Under the pieces are notes generated by a model. The model searched no databases and was not told where the DNA came from. It worked only from the letters and a program-made list of their open reading frames with translations. A DNA stretch of 64,000 nucleotides from an uncultured Bacteroidales bacterium (lineage in GTDB: Bacteria > Bacteroidota > Bacteroidia > Bacteroidales > F082). Position 1 is the stretch's first letter; each line of letters begins with the position of its first letter. The stretch is from NCBI GenBank assembly GCA_947307415.1, contig CAMZJA010000006.1, forward strand, positions 27,801 to 91,800, in the 5' to 3' direction. Shown here one piece after another: positions 33,392 to 43,509 of this stretch. Position numbers and translations under genes: made by a program.

Positions 33392-36253
33392 ATGATTAAC
33401 AATAACTTCATCAAACGCCACAATGGCCCGACAGAAGCAGATGTTGAGAAAATGCTTAAGGTCATTGGCGTGAAATCAACCGAACAACTCGTCGATGAGA
33501 TTATTTCTCCGGATATCCGTCTGAAAAACGACCTCAATATCGGTCGCGGAATGAACGAATACGAATGCATCAGCCACCTCAAGGCTCTTGGCGCAAAGAA
33601 CAAACAGTTCCGCAGCTACATCGGAATGGGTTACTACAACGTGATCACCCCTGGCGTCATCACACGTAACATCCTTGAGAACCCAGGTTGGTATACATCA
33701 TATACTCCATATCAGGCTGAGGTTTCACAGGGCCGTCTCGAGGCTTTGCTGAACTTCCAGACCGTTATCAGCGACATGACTGCAATGCCATTGGCAAACG
33801 CTTCGTTGCTCGATGAGGCTACAGCAGCCGCTGAGACAATGCTCATGTTCTACCACGAGCGTACACGTGCTCAGGTGAAAGCCGATGTCCGTAAGATTTT
33901 TGTGGCTAACGATATGTTCCCACAGACAATCGAGGTCATCAAGACAAGAGCTCACTTCCTCGGAATCGAAGTCGTTGTTGACGATATCAAGAACTTCAGC
34001 GCAGGTGAGGAATACTTCGGCGTCATCGTCCAGAATCCTAACCAGTTCGGTGAAGTCATCGACTACCGCGAATCAGTGAAGGTTTGGAAAGAAAAAGGCA
34101 TGCAGGTTGGCGTCGCCGCTGACTTGATGAGCTTGGCTCTCATCACACCTCCAGGTGAATGGGGTGCTGACGTGGTGTTCGGCAGCAACCAGCGTTTCGG
34201 TCTTCCGATGGGCTTCGGCGGTCCACACGCAGGTTACTTCGCAACAACAGAAGCTTACAAACGCTCGATGCCAGGCCGTATCATCGGTATCTCAAAAGAT
34301 GCTCTCGGCAATCCGGCATATCGTCTCGCATTGCAGACACGTGAGCAGCACATCAAACGTGAGAAAGCTACTTCAAACATCTGCACAGCACAGGCCTTGC
34401 TCGCTATCATGTCAGGATTCTACGCAATCTATCACGGACAGGACGGCATCAAGGAAATCGCACATCATATCAACTGCCTCGCCGGAAAACTTGCCAAAGA
34501 GTTGGAGAAATACGGCGTGAAACAGCTCAACAAATACTTCTTCGACACATTGCTTTTCGAGTTGCCGGAAGGCGCTTGCACATGCAAAGTCAAGGAAGCA
34601 GCTGAGAAACACTGCATGAACTTCCGTATCATCGACAAGCAGCATTTCGGCATCAGCATCGATGAGACAACATGCCGCGAAGACCTCGACGAAATCGGAA
34701 TGGTCATCGCTGAAGCTCTCGGCAAGGCACATCAGCCACTTGTTTGCGACCCTAACTGCCAGAACTTCTGCGGCATCCAGGAAGGCATGAGAAGAACCTC
34801 GGCATTCTTGACAGCTCCAGTGTTCTCGAAGTATCGCAGCGAGACCGACATGATGCGTTACATGAAACAGCTCGAAAACCGCGACCTCAGCTTGAACCGC
34901 TGCATGATTCCTCTTGGCTCATGCACAATGAAGCTGAACCCTGCAACATCGATGTTCGCACTCAGCTGGCCAGAATTCGGCAACATCCACCCATTCGTGC
35001 CGGCAGAACAGGCTGAAGGTTATCTCGAGATGATCAAAGAGATGGAGAAAGACCTTTGCGAAATCACAGGTTTCAAAGGCATCTCATTCATGCCTAACTC
35101 AGGTGCTAGCGGTGAATACGCAGGCTTGATGACCATCCGCCGTTACCAAGAGGCAAAGGGCGAAGGTCAGCGTAACATCTGCTTGATTCCTGCATCAGCA
35201 CACGGAACCAACCCTGCATCAGCTGCCATGGCAGGTCTGCAGGTCGTCGTCGTGAAATGCGATGACCACGGTAACATCGACCTCGCCGACGCTAAAGAGA
35301 AAGCTGAGCAATATAAGGACACTCTCGCCGCATTCATGGTGACATATCCTTCAACACACGGTATCTACGAAGACGGCATCCGCACCCTCGTGAAACTCGT
35401 TCACGACAACGGCGGTCAGGTTTACATGGACGGTGCTAACATGAACGCACAGGTCGGCCTCACATGCCCAGGTTTCATCGGCGCTGACGTCTGCCACCTC
35501 AACCTGCACAAGACATTCGCTATCCCTCACGGCGGTGGCGGTCCTGGTGTTGGTCCTATCGGCGTTGCAGAACACCTCGTCCCATTCCTGCCAAGCCACG
35601 TCTGCTTCAAGACCGGCGGTTCAGAGCAGAAAGGCGCTGTGTCAGCAGCTCCATTCGGTAGCGCACAGATCCTCACAATCACCTACTGCTACCTCAAGAT
35701 GTTGGGAGGCGAGGGTCTCAAGAAAGCTACAATGGGCGCTATCCTCAATGCTAACTACTTGAAAGACAGACTCAAAGATTACTATCCGATCCTCTATACC
35801 GGCAACCACGGTCACGTTGCTCACGAGATGATTTTGGACATCAACCAGATCAACAAGACAACAGGTGTTGCCGCTATTGACATCGCAAAACGTCTGATGG
35901 ACTACGGCTTCCACGCACCAACAGTGGCATTCCCGGTTCACGAGACTTTGATGGTCGAACCTACCGAGAGCGAGCCATTGGCCGAACTCGACAGATTCGT
36001 CGATGCTATGATTAAGATCCGTCAGGAGATCAAGGATATCGAAGACGGCAAGGCACCTCAGGGCGACAACATCATCTCACACGCTCCTTACACAGCCGAG
36101 ATGTTGATGGCAAACGAATGGAACTTCCCATTCAGCCGTGAAGAAGCTGGCTTCCCACTCAAGAGCGATGTTCAGGATAAATACTTCCCACACGTCACCA
36201 GAATCGACGACGCCTTCGGCGACAGAAATCTGGTATGCCGCGTGATGGAATAG
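33392..36253 (+). CDS. gcvP: Glycine dehydrogenase (decarboxylating), P protein of the glycine cleavage system
   Basis: 953 residues from the ATG at 33392. This is the long single-chain P protein made of two homologous halves. The second half has the PLP lysine K707 in LNLHKTFAIPHGGGGPG; the first half keeps GSNQRFGLPMGFGGPHAGYF, and NPASSAMAGLQ-type and LGSCTMKLNP motifs are present. It decarboxylates glycine and passes aminomethyl to H protein; gcvT and gcvH are not in the window. Codon use is strongly biased (CGT/CGC, AAC, GGC) compared with neighbours, suggesting high expression. A TAAATTTG box lies at 33345-33352, and a perfect terminator follows. Confidence 0.97.
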   Translation: MINNNFIKRHNGPTEADVEKMLKVIGVKSTEQLVDEIISPDIRLKNDLNIGRGMNEYECISHLKALGAKNKQFRSYIGMGYYNVITPGVITRNILENPGWYTSYTPYQAEVSQGRLEALLNFQTVISDMTAMPLANASLLDEATAAAETMLMFYHERTRAQVKADVRKIFVANDMFPQTIEVIKTRAHFLGIEVVVDDIKNFSAGEEYFGVIVQNPNQFGEVIDYRESVKVWKEKGMQVGVAADLMSLALITPPGEWGADVVFGSNQRFGLPMGFGGPHAGYFATTEAYKRSMPGRIIGISKDALGNPAYRLALQTREQHIKREKATSNICTAQALLAIMSGFYAIYHGQDGIKEIAHHINCLAGKLAKELEKYGVKQLNKYFFDTLLFELPEGACTCKVKEAAEKHCMNFRIIDKQHFGISIDETTCREDLDEIGMVIAEALGKAHQPLVCDPNCQNFCGIQEGMRRTSAFLTAPVFSKYRSETDMMRYMKQLENRDLSLNRCMIPLGSCTMKLNPATSMFALSWPEFGNIHPFVPAEQAEGYLEMIKEMEKDLCEITGFKGISFMPNSGASGEYAGLMTIRRYQEAKGEGQRNICLIPASAHGTNPASAAMAGLQVVVVKCDDHGNIDLADAKEKAEQYKDTLAAFMVTYPSTHGIYEDGIRTLVKLVHDNGGQVYMDGANMNAQVGLTCPGFIGADVCHLNLHKTFAIPHGGGGPGVGPIGVAEHLVPFLPSHVCFKTGGSEQKGAVSAAPFGSAQILTITYCYLKMLGGEGLKKATMGAILNANYLKDRLKDYYPILYTGNHGHVAHEMILDINQINKTTGVAAIDIAKRLMDYGFHAPTVAFPVHETLMVEPTESEPLAELDRFVDAMIKIRQEIKDIEDGKAPQGDNIISHAPYTAEMLMANEWNFPFSREEAGFPLKSDVQDKYFPHVTRIDDAFGDRNLVCRVME

Positions 36254-36283
36254 AGACTTTAGTCTTTAGACCTTAGACTTTAG
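36252..36283 (+). repeat. Period-7 tandem repeat (TTTAGAC units) after gcvP
   Basis: About four degenerate TTTAGAC/CTTAGAC heptamers. Thirteen bases at 36271-36283 (CCTTAGACTTTAG) recur as a perfect inverted copy at 36368-36380, flanking both terminators. Confidence 0.8.
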
Positions 36284-36318
36284 TAGAGCCGTTTCGATTG
36301 AAACGGCTCTATTTTTTT
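36284..36318 (+). terminator. Rho-independent terminator of gcvP
   Basis: TAGAGCCGTTTC (36284-36295), loop GATT, GAAACGGCTCTA (36300-36311): a perfect 12-bp stem followed by seven T. Confidence 0.95.
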
Positions 36319-36330
36319 GTTTATTACTAA

Positions 36331-36369
36331 TAATAAAATAGCCGTTAGGCTATTAAAACCTAACGGCTA
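36331..36369 (-). terminator. Rho-independent terminator of the giant T9SS protein gene
   Basis: TAGCCGTTAGG (36339-36349) pairs perfectly over 11 bp with CCTAACGGCTA (36359-36369). Read on the minus strand it is followed by TTTTATTATTA. Confidence 0.85.
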
Positions 36370-36402
36370 AAGTCTAAGGTCTAAGGTCTAACGTCTAATG
36401 AC
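36369..36402 (+). repeat. Period-7 tandem repeat (AGGTCTA units)
   Basis: AAGTCTA, AGGTCTA, AGGTCTA, ACGTCTA in tandem, running into the last codons of the minus-strand gene. It is the inverted counterpart of 36252-36283. Confidence 0.75.
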
Positions 36403-39400
36403 TACTTTAACACCTTTCACTTCCTTGCTGTCGGCGATTCTGACGATGTAAACGCCTTCTGCGAGGTTGTGACGGATCACGTTGGTGCCTGTAGCGACTG
36501 TCTCGCTCAGCACGTTCTGGCCAACCAGATTGAACACGGTTACGTTTAATGTACCGTTGCCGTGGTTCACAATCATCAGCTCGTTGTTGCTGTTCCAGAC
36601 ATCGATATCCAATGTGACCTCGGCTGTTGCTACACCAGGAGTGATCTCGGCAACAACCAAGATATCGTCGATCTCCCAAGCTGCCGCACCTTCGTCGATG
36701 GTGCTGATGTACTTGAATGCGATGTGGCAGTTATCGCCGCTGAACTCGTTCAGTGAAATCTCACCCGACTCAGTCCATGTGTAATTGCCTTCTGAATGTA
36801 CGAATGACAATGGCTCCCATGTCGCGCCGTTAGGATCTGTTCCGTCGTAGTCGTTGCTGAACAACAGCTCGAGATCCGGACCGGTGAACTTCATGGCGTT
36901 TCTGAATGTCAACGTCACGTCAAGGCCTCTGAGTGCGTTGAGGTCGAAGGCAGGTGAGATGCACCACTGCTCGTTGTCGACGTCATCGTTGTAACCGTTG
37001 GCGTTAGCGTAGTGGTTGCCGTTGTATGTGCCTATGGTCCATGGCTTGTTACCTGCCACTGTCACAAATGTCCAGCCGTTCATTTCGCCTTCCCAGTCTT
37101 GACTTAAGATGACTTCAACGCCACTCATGATGACGTAGTTGGCTGTTGCGATGGCGCTGTTGTCGTAGCCTTCCATCATTGCGATAGCCTTGACTGTTGT
37201 TGTCTCTTCAAGGACAAGAGCTTCGGTGTAAACCGCCGACTCCGCTGTCGGGTCGCTGCCATCCAAGGTGTAGTAAATCGTTGCGCCTTCTGTTGCGCAT
37301 GTGATCTCGACCTCGATAGTCTCATAGTATGTGCCTGATGCCATGCTGAAGACAGGTGTAGCCACTGTTGGGGTGACTGTGCCGCCGCTTACAAACAGGT
37401 CGAGGAAGAAGTTGTAGTCAGAATTCGCGAGGTTGCTTGTCGAATAAGCACCGAACTTATGCGATGCGTTCTTAGCGATGCCACGGTTCGTTGTCTCAGC
37501 GTTGGTGATAACAAATCCAGTGTAGTTAGGAATCATAGCGCCTTCTTCTGATGTCTGGAGTGCGATGTTCCATTCGGTTTGAACGTTGCCTGAGAAGTTG
37601 GTGCTGCTGCTGTATCCAAGGCTGTCTCCAGCTGCGTTCACGAGAGTGATAACGTCGCCGTTCATAATCACGTTCCACAGATATGTGTCAGCGTCATCTG
37701 CAATCTCTGCAGGGAGTTTCTCAACGCCACCGTCATTCACTGATGTGAAGAGCACACCGTCAGGTTTGCCTGAAACTACTGCCGGCATTGCATAGTAGCC
37801 ATCACCGACTGTTGCGTCGTAACGTGATGCGAGAATCACCTGATCGCCGTCGTGCAAGTCAGCAAGAGCATAGATTCTGTTCCAATCGCCACCAGGTTGT
37901 GGTTGCTCTGTAACAGTACCGCTCAATGTCACTGTTGCTTCATTACCTGAAGATGCATAGATGTTAACAGCCTCGTTGTACTGACCAACTTCTGTACCAT
38001 TCATTCTGACATAGATTGTTGTAGCCTCAAGATTTGTTACATCTTCGAAGAAGATTTCATCGTCATATTCTTCGTCGTCAAGTGAAATCTCAAATGGACT
38101 ATAAACAGACACATTTACGCTACCTGTTGTTCCTCCTGGAGCTGGACTAATATTGCCCGCTGTCAAAACAAATGTCTGTGATGCTGAAGGACCTTCGCCA
38201 ATACGATGTGTGAAACCGCTCAAAGCACTTGGCGCCACTGTCAGATATGGCTCTGATGTGAATCCCATCAATGTGATGTCGTCAATCTCCCAAGCTGCTG
38301 CTTCAGTTTCTGTTGAAGTGTACTTGAATCCGATGTAGCATTCGTCACCTGTGAATGTTGACAAGTCGATGCTTCCTGACTCAACCCATGCGTATGAACC
38401 TGTCGATTTGTTGTATTCGAACTCTGTCCATGTTGCTGTAGCAGGATTCTCACCGTCGTAGTTGTTCGAGAAGAACAACTGTACATCCGGACCGTTGTAG
38501 TTCTTGGCATTTCTGAAGCTTAAGCTTGCGTTGCCATAAACATTGAGGCTGAAGGCAGGGGAGATGCACCACTGCTCGTTCACGCCGCCGTTGTAACCGT
38601 TAGCATAAGCGTAGTGATTGCCGCTGTATTGTGCAATGGTCCATGCGTTGCCACCTTCCACTGTAACAAATGTCCAGCCGTTCATGTCGCCTTCCCAGTC
38701 TTGCTGGAAGATGGTGACAGCACCTAATATAATAGTGTATTCAGCTGTTGCGATGTTGCTGTTCTCATAGCCTTCCTTCATCGCGATGGCTTTGATTGTC
38801 ATGCTTTCAGCCACTGCGATAGGCTCGGTATAAACAGCGCTTTCTGCTGTAGGATCACTGCCGTCGAGTGTGTAGTGGATGGTCGCGTCTTGTGTGATGC
38901 ATGCAAGTGTGACCTCCTGCTCCTCATAGTATGTTCCTGCCTCAGGTGCAAATGTAGGTGTGGCGCATGTGAGTGTGCCGCCGCCTGCTGTGGCGAAGAT
39001 ATCAATGAAGAAGTTGTAGTTGTCGGCTGCCATGTTCTGTGTGTGGTACGGACCGAAGTTGTGGTTGCTGTTCAACGCAAACGCTCTGATTGGCGTGTTG
39101 ACGTTGTTGATGACAAATGCTGAATACTCAGGAACCATTGCTGTTGCTTCAGATGTCTGGAATGTGATGGCCCACGCTGTGTTGTCACCGCCTGTAGCGA
39201 AGTTGGTGCTGCTGGTATAGCCGAGCACGTCGCCGTTGGCATTGGTGAAGGTGTAACCGCCGTCAACGACACCAACAGTCCAATAATAGGTCTCTTCCTC
39301 GTCAGCGATTTCCGCTGGCAACACCTCGCCATCGGCTGTCTGGCTTGTAAACAAAACACCCGTTGGCTTGCCCGATGCCTGTGCAGTCATTGCATAATAT

Positions 39401-42400
39401 TGGTTAACGTTCTCGTCGAAACGTGCCGCGAAGATCACTTTGGCGCCGTCGGTAAGTGCCGAGAGGTCTGAGATTCTTGTGTAGTCGCCAGTTGGCTGTG
39501 GTTGCTCACCTGTAACATTACCGTTTAACATTACATACAATGTGTCGACTTCTGCCTGGTTGATAATCAAGCTCTCGCTGTAATCACCGACTGCCAGACC
39601 TGCTTTCAGTCTCACCTTGATGGTATAGCTGTAAGTGCCTGATCCTGTGTTGATTGTGATGGTGTTCTCTGGATAGAAAGCATCGCCTGGGAACGATGAA
39701 ATCTCATAATTCTCCGATGAATGGATGTATGTCGGAGCTGTGAGGCTTCTGCCTGTGATGTTGAATGTCTTCACTGTCGAAGGACCTTCATCAACGACAT
39801 AGGTGAATCCTGAAAGTGATGCCGGGTTGACAAACACTCCTGCCGGATGTGTGTATGTTATGTCGGCTGCGCTGTTGACGCGGAGCTGTGGATTGTTGTA
39901 GCATCCGATGATACCTGTTACTGTCACAATGTCGCCTTCCTCAAGACCAGCAACGACTGGCAATTTGTAGATGTTCAAAGTGTTTTCACCTTGTGTGATA
40001 GGGGTGTTGTTGTTATTGTTGATGTTGCCGATGGTGGCGTCGACAATCTGAACGCGTGTCGATTGCAGCATCTTGTCGCCGTTGTGGTCTGCCAAAATCT
40101 CTTCGATCGTCTTGATCGCTACAGGAAGCGGATTGCCGCTCGACAATACCAGGAACTGGTTCTCATCACCACCATTGATAGCGGTGAGCTCTGTGAGGCC
40201 GTTGTACACGGTTTTCTTACCATAGCCTTTCACCATGTCGCCCATGGCTAATGTTGAAGGAACGGTGTTGCTGTTGAGATACAAATCGATACCTGCGGTA
40301 GCGTCTTGCACGTAAATATTTCTGCCATCAATGAATGTGACAATACCCTGAACCAAGGCATACTGGTTGTTTTCCAAAGCTCTGGCTGCTGCGATTGTCA
40401 TAGGCTCGATGATGGTGTATGTTATTTCAGCGATATCGCTGTCGTTCATGCCTTCCTTAACGGCATATGCCTTGACTGTTGTAGTCTCGCTTACCGTGAA
40501 TGCTTCGGCGTAAACTTCGCTTTCCGTTGTCGGGTCTGTACCGTCTAATGTGTAGTAAACAGTAGCGCCTTCTGTTGCGCATGCAATTGTCACGGTCTGT
40601 ACGCTTATGTATGAACCTGCTGCCGGTGTGAATGTTGGAGTTGCGACATGTGCCAATTCAGTAAATGTTGCGTTCACTGTCACATCACCTGCCGGCATTG
40701 TGAACTGCATCGTCTCCATGTTGATGTTGTACGAAGTCGATCCATAGATGTAAGTAAGTGTTGCCAACTCATAACCTGATGCTGGAGTTGCTGTTACGCT
40801 TATTGTTGAGCCTGCTTCGGCTGTTGTCGGTGACACTGAAACTTCGCCGTTGGCAATGCTGCTGGCGACATTAACATTATAATAGGTGTGAACCGGTGCC
40901 TCGCCAAGAACGAAGATTTCCATCTGTGTGTTCTTGATGTTGTTGTGAATTGTTGTGTATGTGCGCCAGTCTTGGTTGTTGTAAACACCGATGTAACGGC
41001 TTGTTGCAACGTTCTTGAAACCATGATAATTCGCATTGTCAGTGATGTTGAGTTCCCAAACGTTGTTGCTGTTGGCTCCGACTCTTACACCGTTGTTGCT
41101 GCTGGTGGTGTAAAGGAATACCAATGTGTCGTTGATAGGATTGATTTTGTAACCACCATCCACAGCTCTGAAGTTCCACTGTAACTCGTCTGCAATATTG
41201 CCGGTGATGGCATCGTTTTCGATGGTTACTGCAACTGCTGTAGGTGCTGAACCTGTTCCGTTGGCGCTTGTCAAAGCATAACCGCCGGCCACATCAACAA
41301 TCATATAAACGCCATTGTCTGTCACATCGGTATGAGTAGCCAACTTGTTGAATGTCAAAGTAGGAATCTCGATGGTGTACAAGCCGGTTGCGATTTCGCT
41401 GTCAAGCATGTCGGCTTTAACTGCCATAGCTTTAACTGTGGTTGTCTCGCCGATAGCAATCGCCTCTGTGTAAACTGCGCTGTTTTCAGTCGGGTCTGTA
41501 CCGTCTAATGTGTAGTAAATGGTAGCTTCCTCAGTGCCGCAAGCTATTGCCACGTTTTGTGCCGCTGTGAAATATCCCGGCTCTGGATTGAACGTCGGTG
41601 TCGCGACCTGTGGAATCTGAGTGAATGTGGCGTTGACGGTGACATCGGCAGCAGGCATTGTGAACTGCATTGTGTTCTGGTCAATGTCGAAAGTGTTGCT
41701 TTCGTAAGAGTATGTCAAAGTTTCCAAAACGTAAGTGTCGTTAGGTGTCGCTGTCACCGTGATGGTGGTGCCCTCTGTAGCTGATGTAGGATCAACGCTA
41801 ACAGTGCCGTTGGCAATACCTGACGCAACACTGACATTAAATGTTGTAGGGATGACTTGCTCTATGATGTCATTTGCCGATCTTGGGAAAATCTGTTTTG
41901 TGGCGTTATAGCATCCGGCTAAGCCGATGATATCGGCATTTTCACCTGCGGTAACCTGCAGACCTCCCAAAACCTTGAATGAGTCGTAGCATGTCATGCC
42001 GCTCTCGCCTTGTGTGAAAGTGGTGGTTCTGCCAGTATTGTTGTTGGTTGCAAATGTGTGGTCATCGTCAAATGTAATGCCTTCAATCTTTATCAAACGA
42101 TCTGCGTATGTGCTATAATCAGCAAGAATCTCAGCCACTGTAACCACTGTCGGCTGCACTGCTGTGCCAGCAACGCCTTCAGGGAATGTCGAGGTCGGCT
42201 TGAACTCCATGGTGCCATTGTAGAGCTGTGATGTTCCAAATACTCCACCGCTGATGACATCGCCGTTGTTATATGTCTTGCCCAAACTGCCGTAAATCAT
42301 AAGTCCGCCAGTGGCATCCTGTACATATAATGTTGTGCCACTCTGGAAAACAGCTGTCAAATCGCCCGAAATACCTGATACAACAGAGCTTGTAGCTGTA

Positions 42401-43245
42401 TGAGCGGCCTTCCATGCTGCGATGGTTGCATAAACGGCAGGGAAGTTGTAAACAGCTGTCGCCACGCTACTGTTGCTCATTCCGGCTTTAACACCCATTG
42501 CCTTAACGGTTGTCGTAGTGCTGATGGCGATAGGAGAGGAGTACACTGCGCTCGATGTCGTAGGTGCAGTGCCGTCTGTTGTGTAATAAATCGTTGCGCC
42601 TGTTGTTGTGCAACTGATTGTCACATTCTGTGCTGAAGTATATGTACCAGCAGCTGGAGAGAATGTCGGAGTTGCGACACTCTGCTGTCCGCCGCTCTCT
42701 TTGTAAAACTCAGCCTTTACAAATTGTACAAATCGATTTGTGTTTCCAGATACAGAAACATTGTATACGATTTTAAAATATTTACCGCTCCAATCAGTAG
42801 CCGCAGGTCTGTTGAATGTTGTTGTGCTACTCGCTGCAAAATCTCCTGTCAACGTACTTGTAGGATTACTGAAATCTGCATTTGCTGAAACAATCAATGT
42901 CATGGAGTTGACCGTAATGTTAGATGCGGTTCCATGTGTGACAACAATTTTGGTGATGTTGTCTGATATTGTACCTGTTGAGTAAATTGGACGGTCAACA
43001 TTAGTTAGGTTTTTTCCTCCGATACGCCATGGACTAATATCAGTGTTACCTGTCACCATCCATGTCATGCCGTTTTGTGTAATCTCACTTTCTGTCGCAT
43101 AACCGTTTGTACCACCAGTAATAGTGCCGTCCAAAGTGTATACAACTTCTTCGGTTTTTGTCTGTCCTCTCATCCCTAATGGCTGAGCGACCAATGCCAG
43201 CATCATCAAAAATGCCGCCATTAAATAAGTAAAACTTCTTTTCAT
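36388..43245 (-). CDS. Giant modular T9SS-secreted surface protein
   Basis: 2285 residues, signal peptide about 1-28. Modules: an N-terminal beta domain (30-185); five chitobiase-C-terminal-like (CHB_HEX) modules of about 80 residues with the YYTLDGTDPT core near 190, 550, 868, 1427 and 1962; OB-like domains after the first and third (YVQDATGG/YVQDATAG); two repeat modules ending MPAxDVTVNATF; and ricin-like domains. Two DWEGxMNGWTFVTV MAM/choice-of-anchor-J domains lie at about 1508-1663 and 2040-2198. Residues 1138-1668 and 1670-2205 are a tandem duplication of one four-module block. The last 75 residues form a T9SS sorting domain (VFNLVGQNVLSE, LAEGVYIVRI). No catalytic domain seen; adhesion or glycan binding is inferred. 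Confidence 0.88.
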   Translation of the reverse strand: MKRSFTYLMAAFLMMLALVAQPLGMRGQTKTEEVVYTLDGTITGGTNGYATESEITQNGMTWMVTGNTDISPWRIGGKNLTNVDRPIYSTGTISDNITKIVVTHGTASNITVNSMTLIVSANADFSNPTSTLTGDFAASSTTTFNRPAATDWSGKYFKIVYNVSVSGNTNRFVQFVKAEFYKESGGQQSVATPTFSPAAGTYTSAQNVTISCTTTGATIYYTTDGTAPTTSSAVYSSPIAISTTTTVKAMGVKAGMSNSSVATAVYNFPAVYATIAAWKAAHTATSSVVSGISGDLTAVFQSGTTLYVQDATGGLMIYGSLGKTYNNGDVISGGVFGTSQLYNGTMEFKPTSTFPEGVAGTAVQPTVVTVAEILADYSTYADRLIKIEGITFDDDHTFATNNNTGRTTTFTQGESGMTCYDSFKVLGGLQVTAGENADIIGLAGCYNATKQIFPRSANDIIEQVIPTTFNVSVASGIANGTVSVDPTSATEGTTITVTATPNDTYVLETLTYSYESNTFDIDQNTMQFTMPAADVTVNATFTQIPQVATPTFNPEPGYFTAAQNVAIACGTEEATIYYTLDGTDPTENSAVYTEAIAIGETTTVKAMAVKADMLDSEIATGLYTIEIPTLTFNKLATHTDVTDNGVYMIVDVAGGYALTSANGTGSAPTAVAVTIENDAITGNIADELQWNFRAVDGGYKINPINDTLVFLYTTSSNNGVRVGANSNNVWELNITDNANYHGFKNVATSRYIGVYNNQDWRTYTTIHNNIKNTQMEIFVLGEAPVHTYYNVNVASSIANGEVSVSPTTAEAGSTISVTATPASGYELATLTYIYGSTSYNINMETMQFTMPAGDVTVNATFTELAHVATPTFTPAAGSYISVQTVTIACATEGATVYYTLDGTDPTTESEVYAEAFTVSETTTVKAYAVKEGMNDSDIAEITYTIIEPMTIAAARALENNQYALVQGIVTFIDGRNIYVQDATAGIDLYLNSNTVPSTLAMGDMVKGYGKKTVYNGLTELTAINGGDENQFLVLSSGNPLPVAIKTIEEILADHNGDKMLQSTRVQIVDATIGNINNNNNTPITQGENTLNIYKLPVVAGLEEGDIVTVTGIIGCYNNPQLRVNSAADITYTHPAGVFVNPASLSGFTYVVDEGPSTVKTFNITGRSLTAPTYIHSSENYEISSFPGDAFYPENTITINTGSGTYSYTIKVRLKAGLAVGDYSESLIINQAEVDTLYVMLNGNVTGEQPQPTGDYTRISDLSALTDGAKVIFAARFDENVNQYYAMTAQASGKPTGVLFTSQTADGEVLPAEIADEEETYYWTVGVVDGGYTFTNANGDVLGYTSSTNFATGGDNTAWAITFQTSEATAMVPEYSAFVINNVNTPIRAFALNSNHNFGPYHTQNMAADNYNFFIDIFATAGGGTLTCATPTFAPEAGTYYEEQEVTLACITQDATIHYTLDGSDPTAESAVYTEPIAVAESMTIKAIAMKEGYENSNIATAEYTIILGAVTIFQQDWEGDMNGWTFVTVEGGNAWTIAQYSGNHYAYANGYNGGVNEQWCISPAFSLNVYGNASLSFRNAKNYNGPDVQLFFSNNYDGENPATATWTEFEYNKSTGSYAWVESGSIDLSTFTGDECYIGFKYTSTETEAAAWEIDDITLMGFTSEPYLTVAPSALSGFTHRIGEGPSASQTFVLTAGNISPAPGGTTGSVNVSVYSPFEISLDDEEYDDEIFFEDVTNLEATTIYVRMNGTEVGQYNEAVNIYASSGNEATVTLSGTVTEQPQPGGDWNRIYALADLHDGDQVILASRYDATVGDGYYAMPAVVSGKPDGVLFTSVNDGGVEKLPAEIADDADTYLWNVIMNGDVITLVNAAGDSLGYSSSTNFSGNVQTEWNIALQTSEEGAMIPNYTGFVITNAETTNRGIAKNASHKFGAYSTSNLANSDYNFFLDLFVSGGTVTPTVATPVFSMASGTYYETIEVEITCATEGATIYYTLDGSDPTAESAVYTEALVLEETTTVKAIAMMEGYDNSAIATANYVIMSGVEVILSQDWEGEMNGWTFVTVAGNKPWTIGTYNGNHYANANGYNDDVDNEQWCISPAFDLNALRGLDVTLTFRNAMKFTGPDLELLFSNDYDGTDPNGATWEPLSFVHSEGNYTWTESGEISLNEFSGDNCHIAFKYISTIDEGAAAWEIDDILVVAEITPGVATAEVTLDIDVWNSNNELMIVNHGNGTLNVTVFNLVGQNVLSETVATGTNVIRHNLAEGVYIVRIADSKEVKGVKVVIRR

Positions 43246-43374
43246 TTTTAGTTAATTTAATTGTTATTTATAATTATTAATCCTATTTATTCTAATTTAG
43301 GGATAAATCCCAACTTGCAAAAGTACAAAATAAAGTCGGTTTTTGCTTCCTATTCTATAATAATTAATAAATAA

Positions 43375-43423
43375 GTTATCAACAAAATGTTGATAACTCG
43401 CCAAAATGGCAAAGTTATCAACA
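43375..43423. repeat. Three GTTATCAACA boxes, two as a perfect inverted repeat
   Basis: GTTATCAACA (43375-43384), AAA, TGTTGATAAC (43388-43397), then GCCAAAATGGC (43400-43410, arms GCC/GGC), then a third GTTATCAACA (43414-43423). It lies upstream of the giant T9SS gene, whose possible -7 box (TACTTTTG on the minus strand) is at 43325-43318. A repressor or activator site is a reasonable reading; the boxes also resemble DnaA boxes. Confidence 0.65.
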
Positions 43424-43431
43424 TTTTTTAA

Positions 43432-43509
43432 AGTTTTAAGACTATGTAAAGACTCAGGCCTAGGGTGAGCGAAGCTTATCCAGACTGAGGCTTACATGGT
43501 CTTAAAACT
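43432..43509. repeat. 78-bp element bounded by 18-bp inverted repeats (MITE-like or structured RNA)
   Basis: Left arm AGTTTTAAGACTATGTAA (43432-43449) and right arm TTACATGGTCTTAAAACT (43492-43509) match over 17 of 18 bases. Inside are further complementary bits (ACTCAGG versus CTGAGGC) and one copy of the 25-bp direct repeat. No coding frame. It could be a miniature mobile element or the template of a long hairpin RNA. Confidence 0.6.

Noticed and set aside
43375-43423. Replication origin (DnaA-box cluster)
   Set aside because: Only three boxes, differing from TTATCCACA at the same position, and no dnaA, dnaN or gidA genes nearby; kept as a possible operator.
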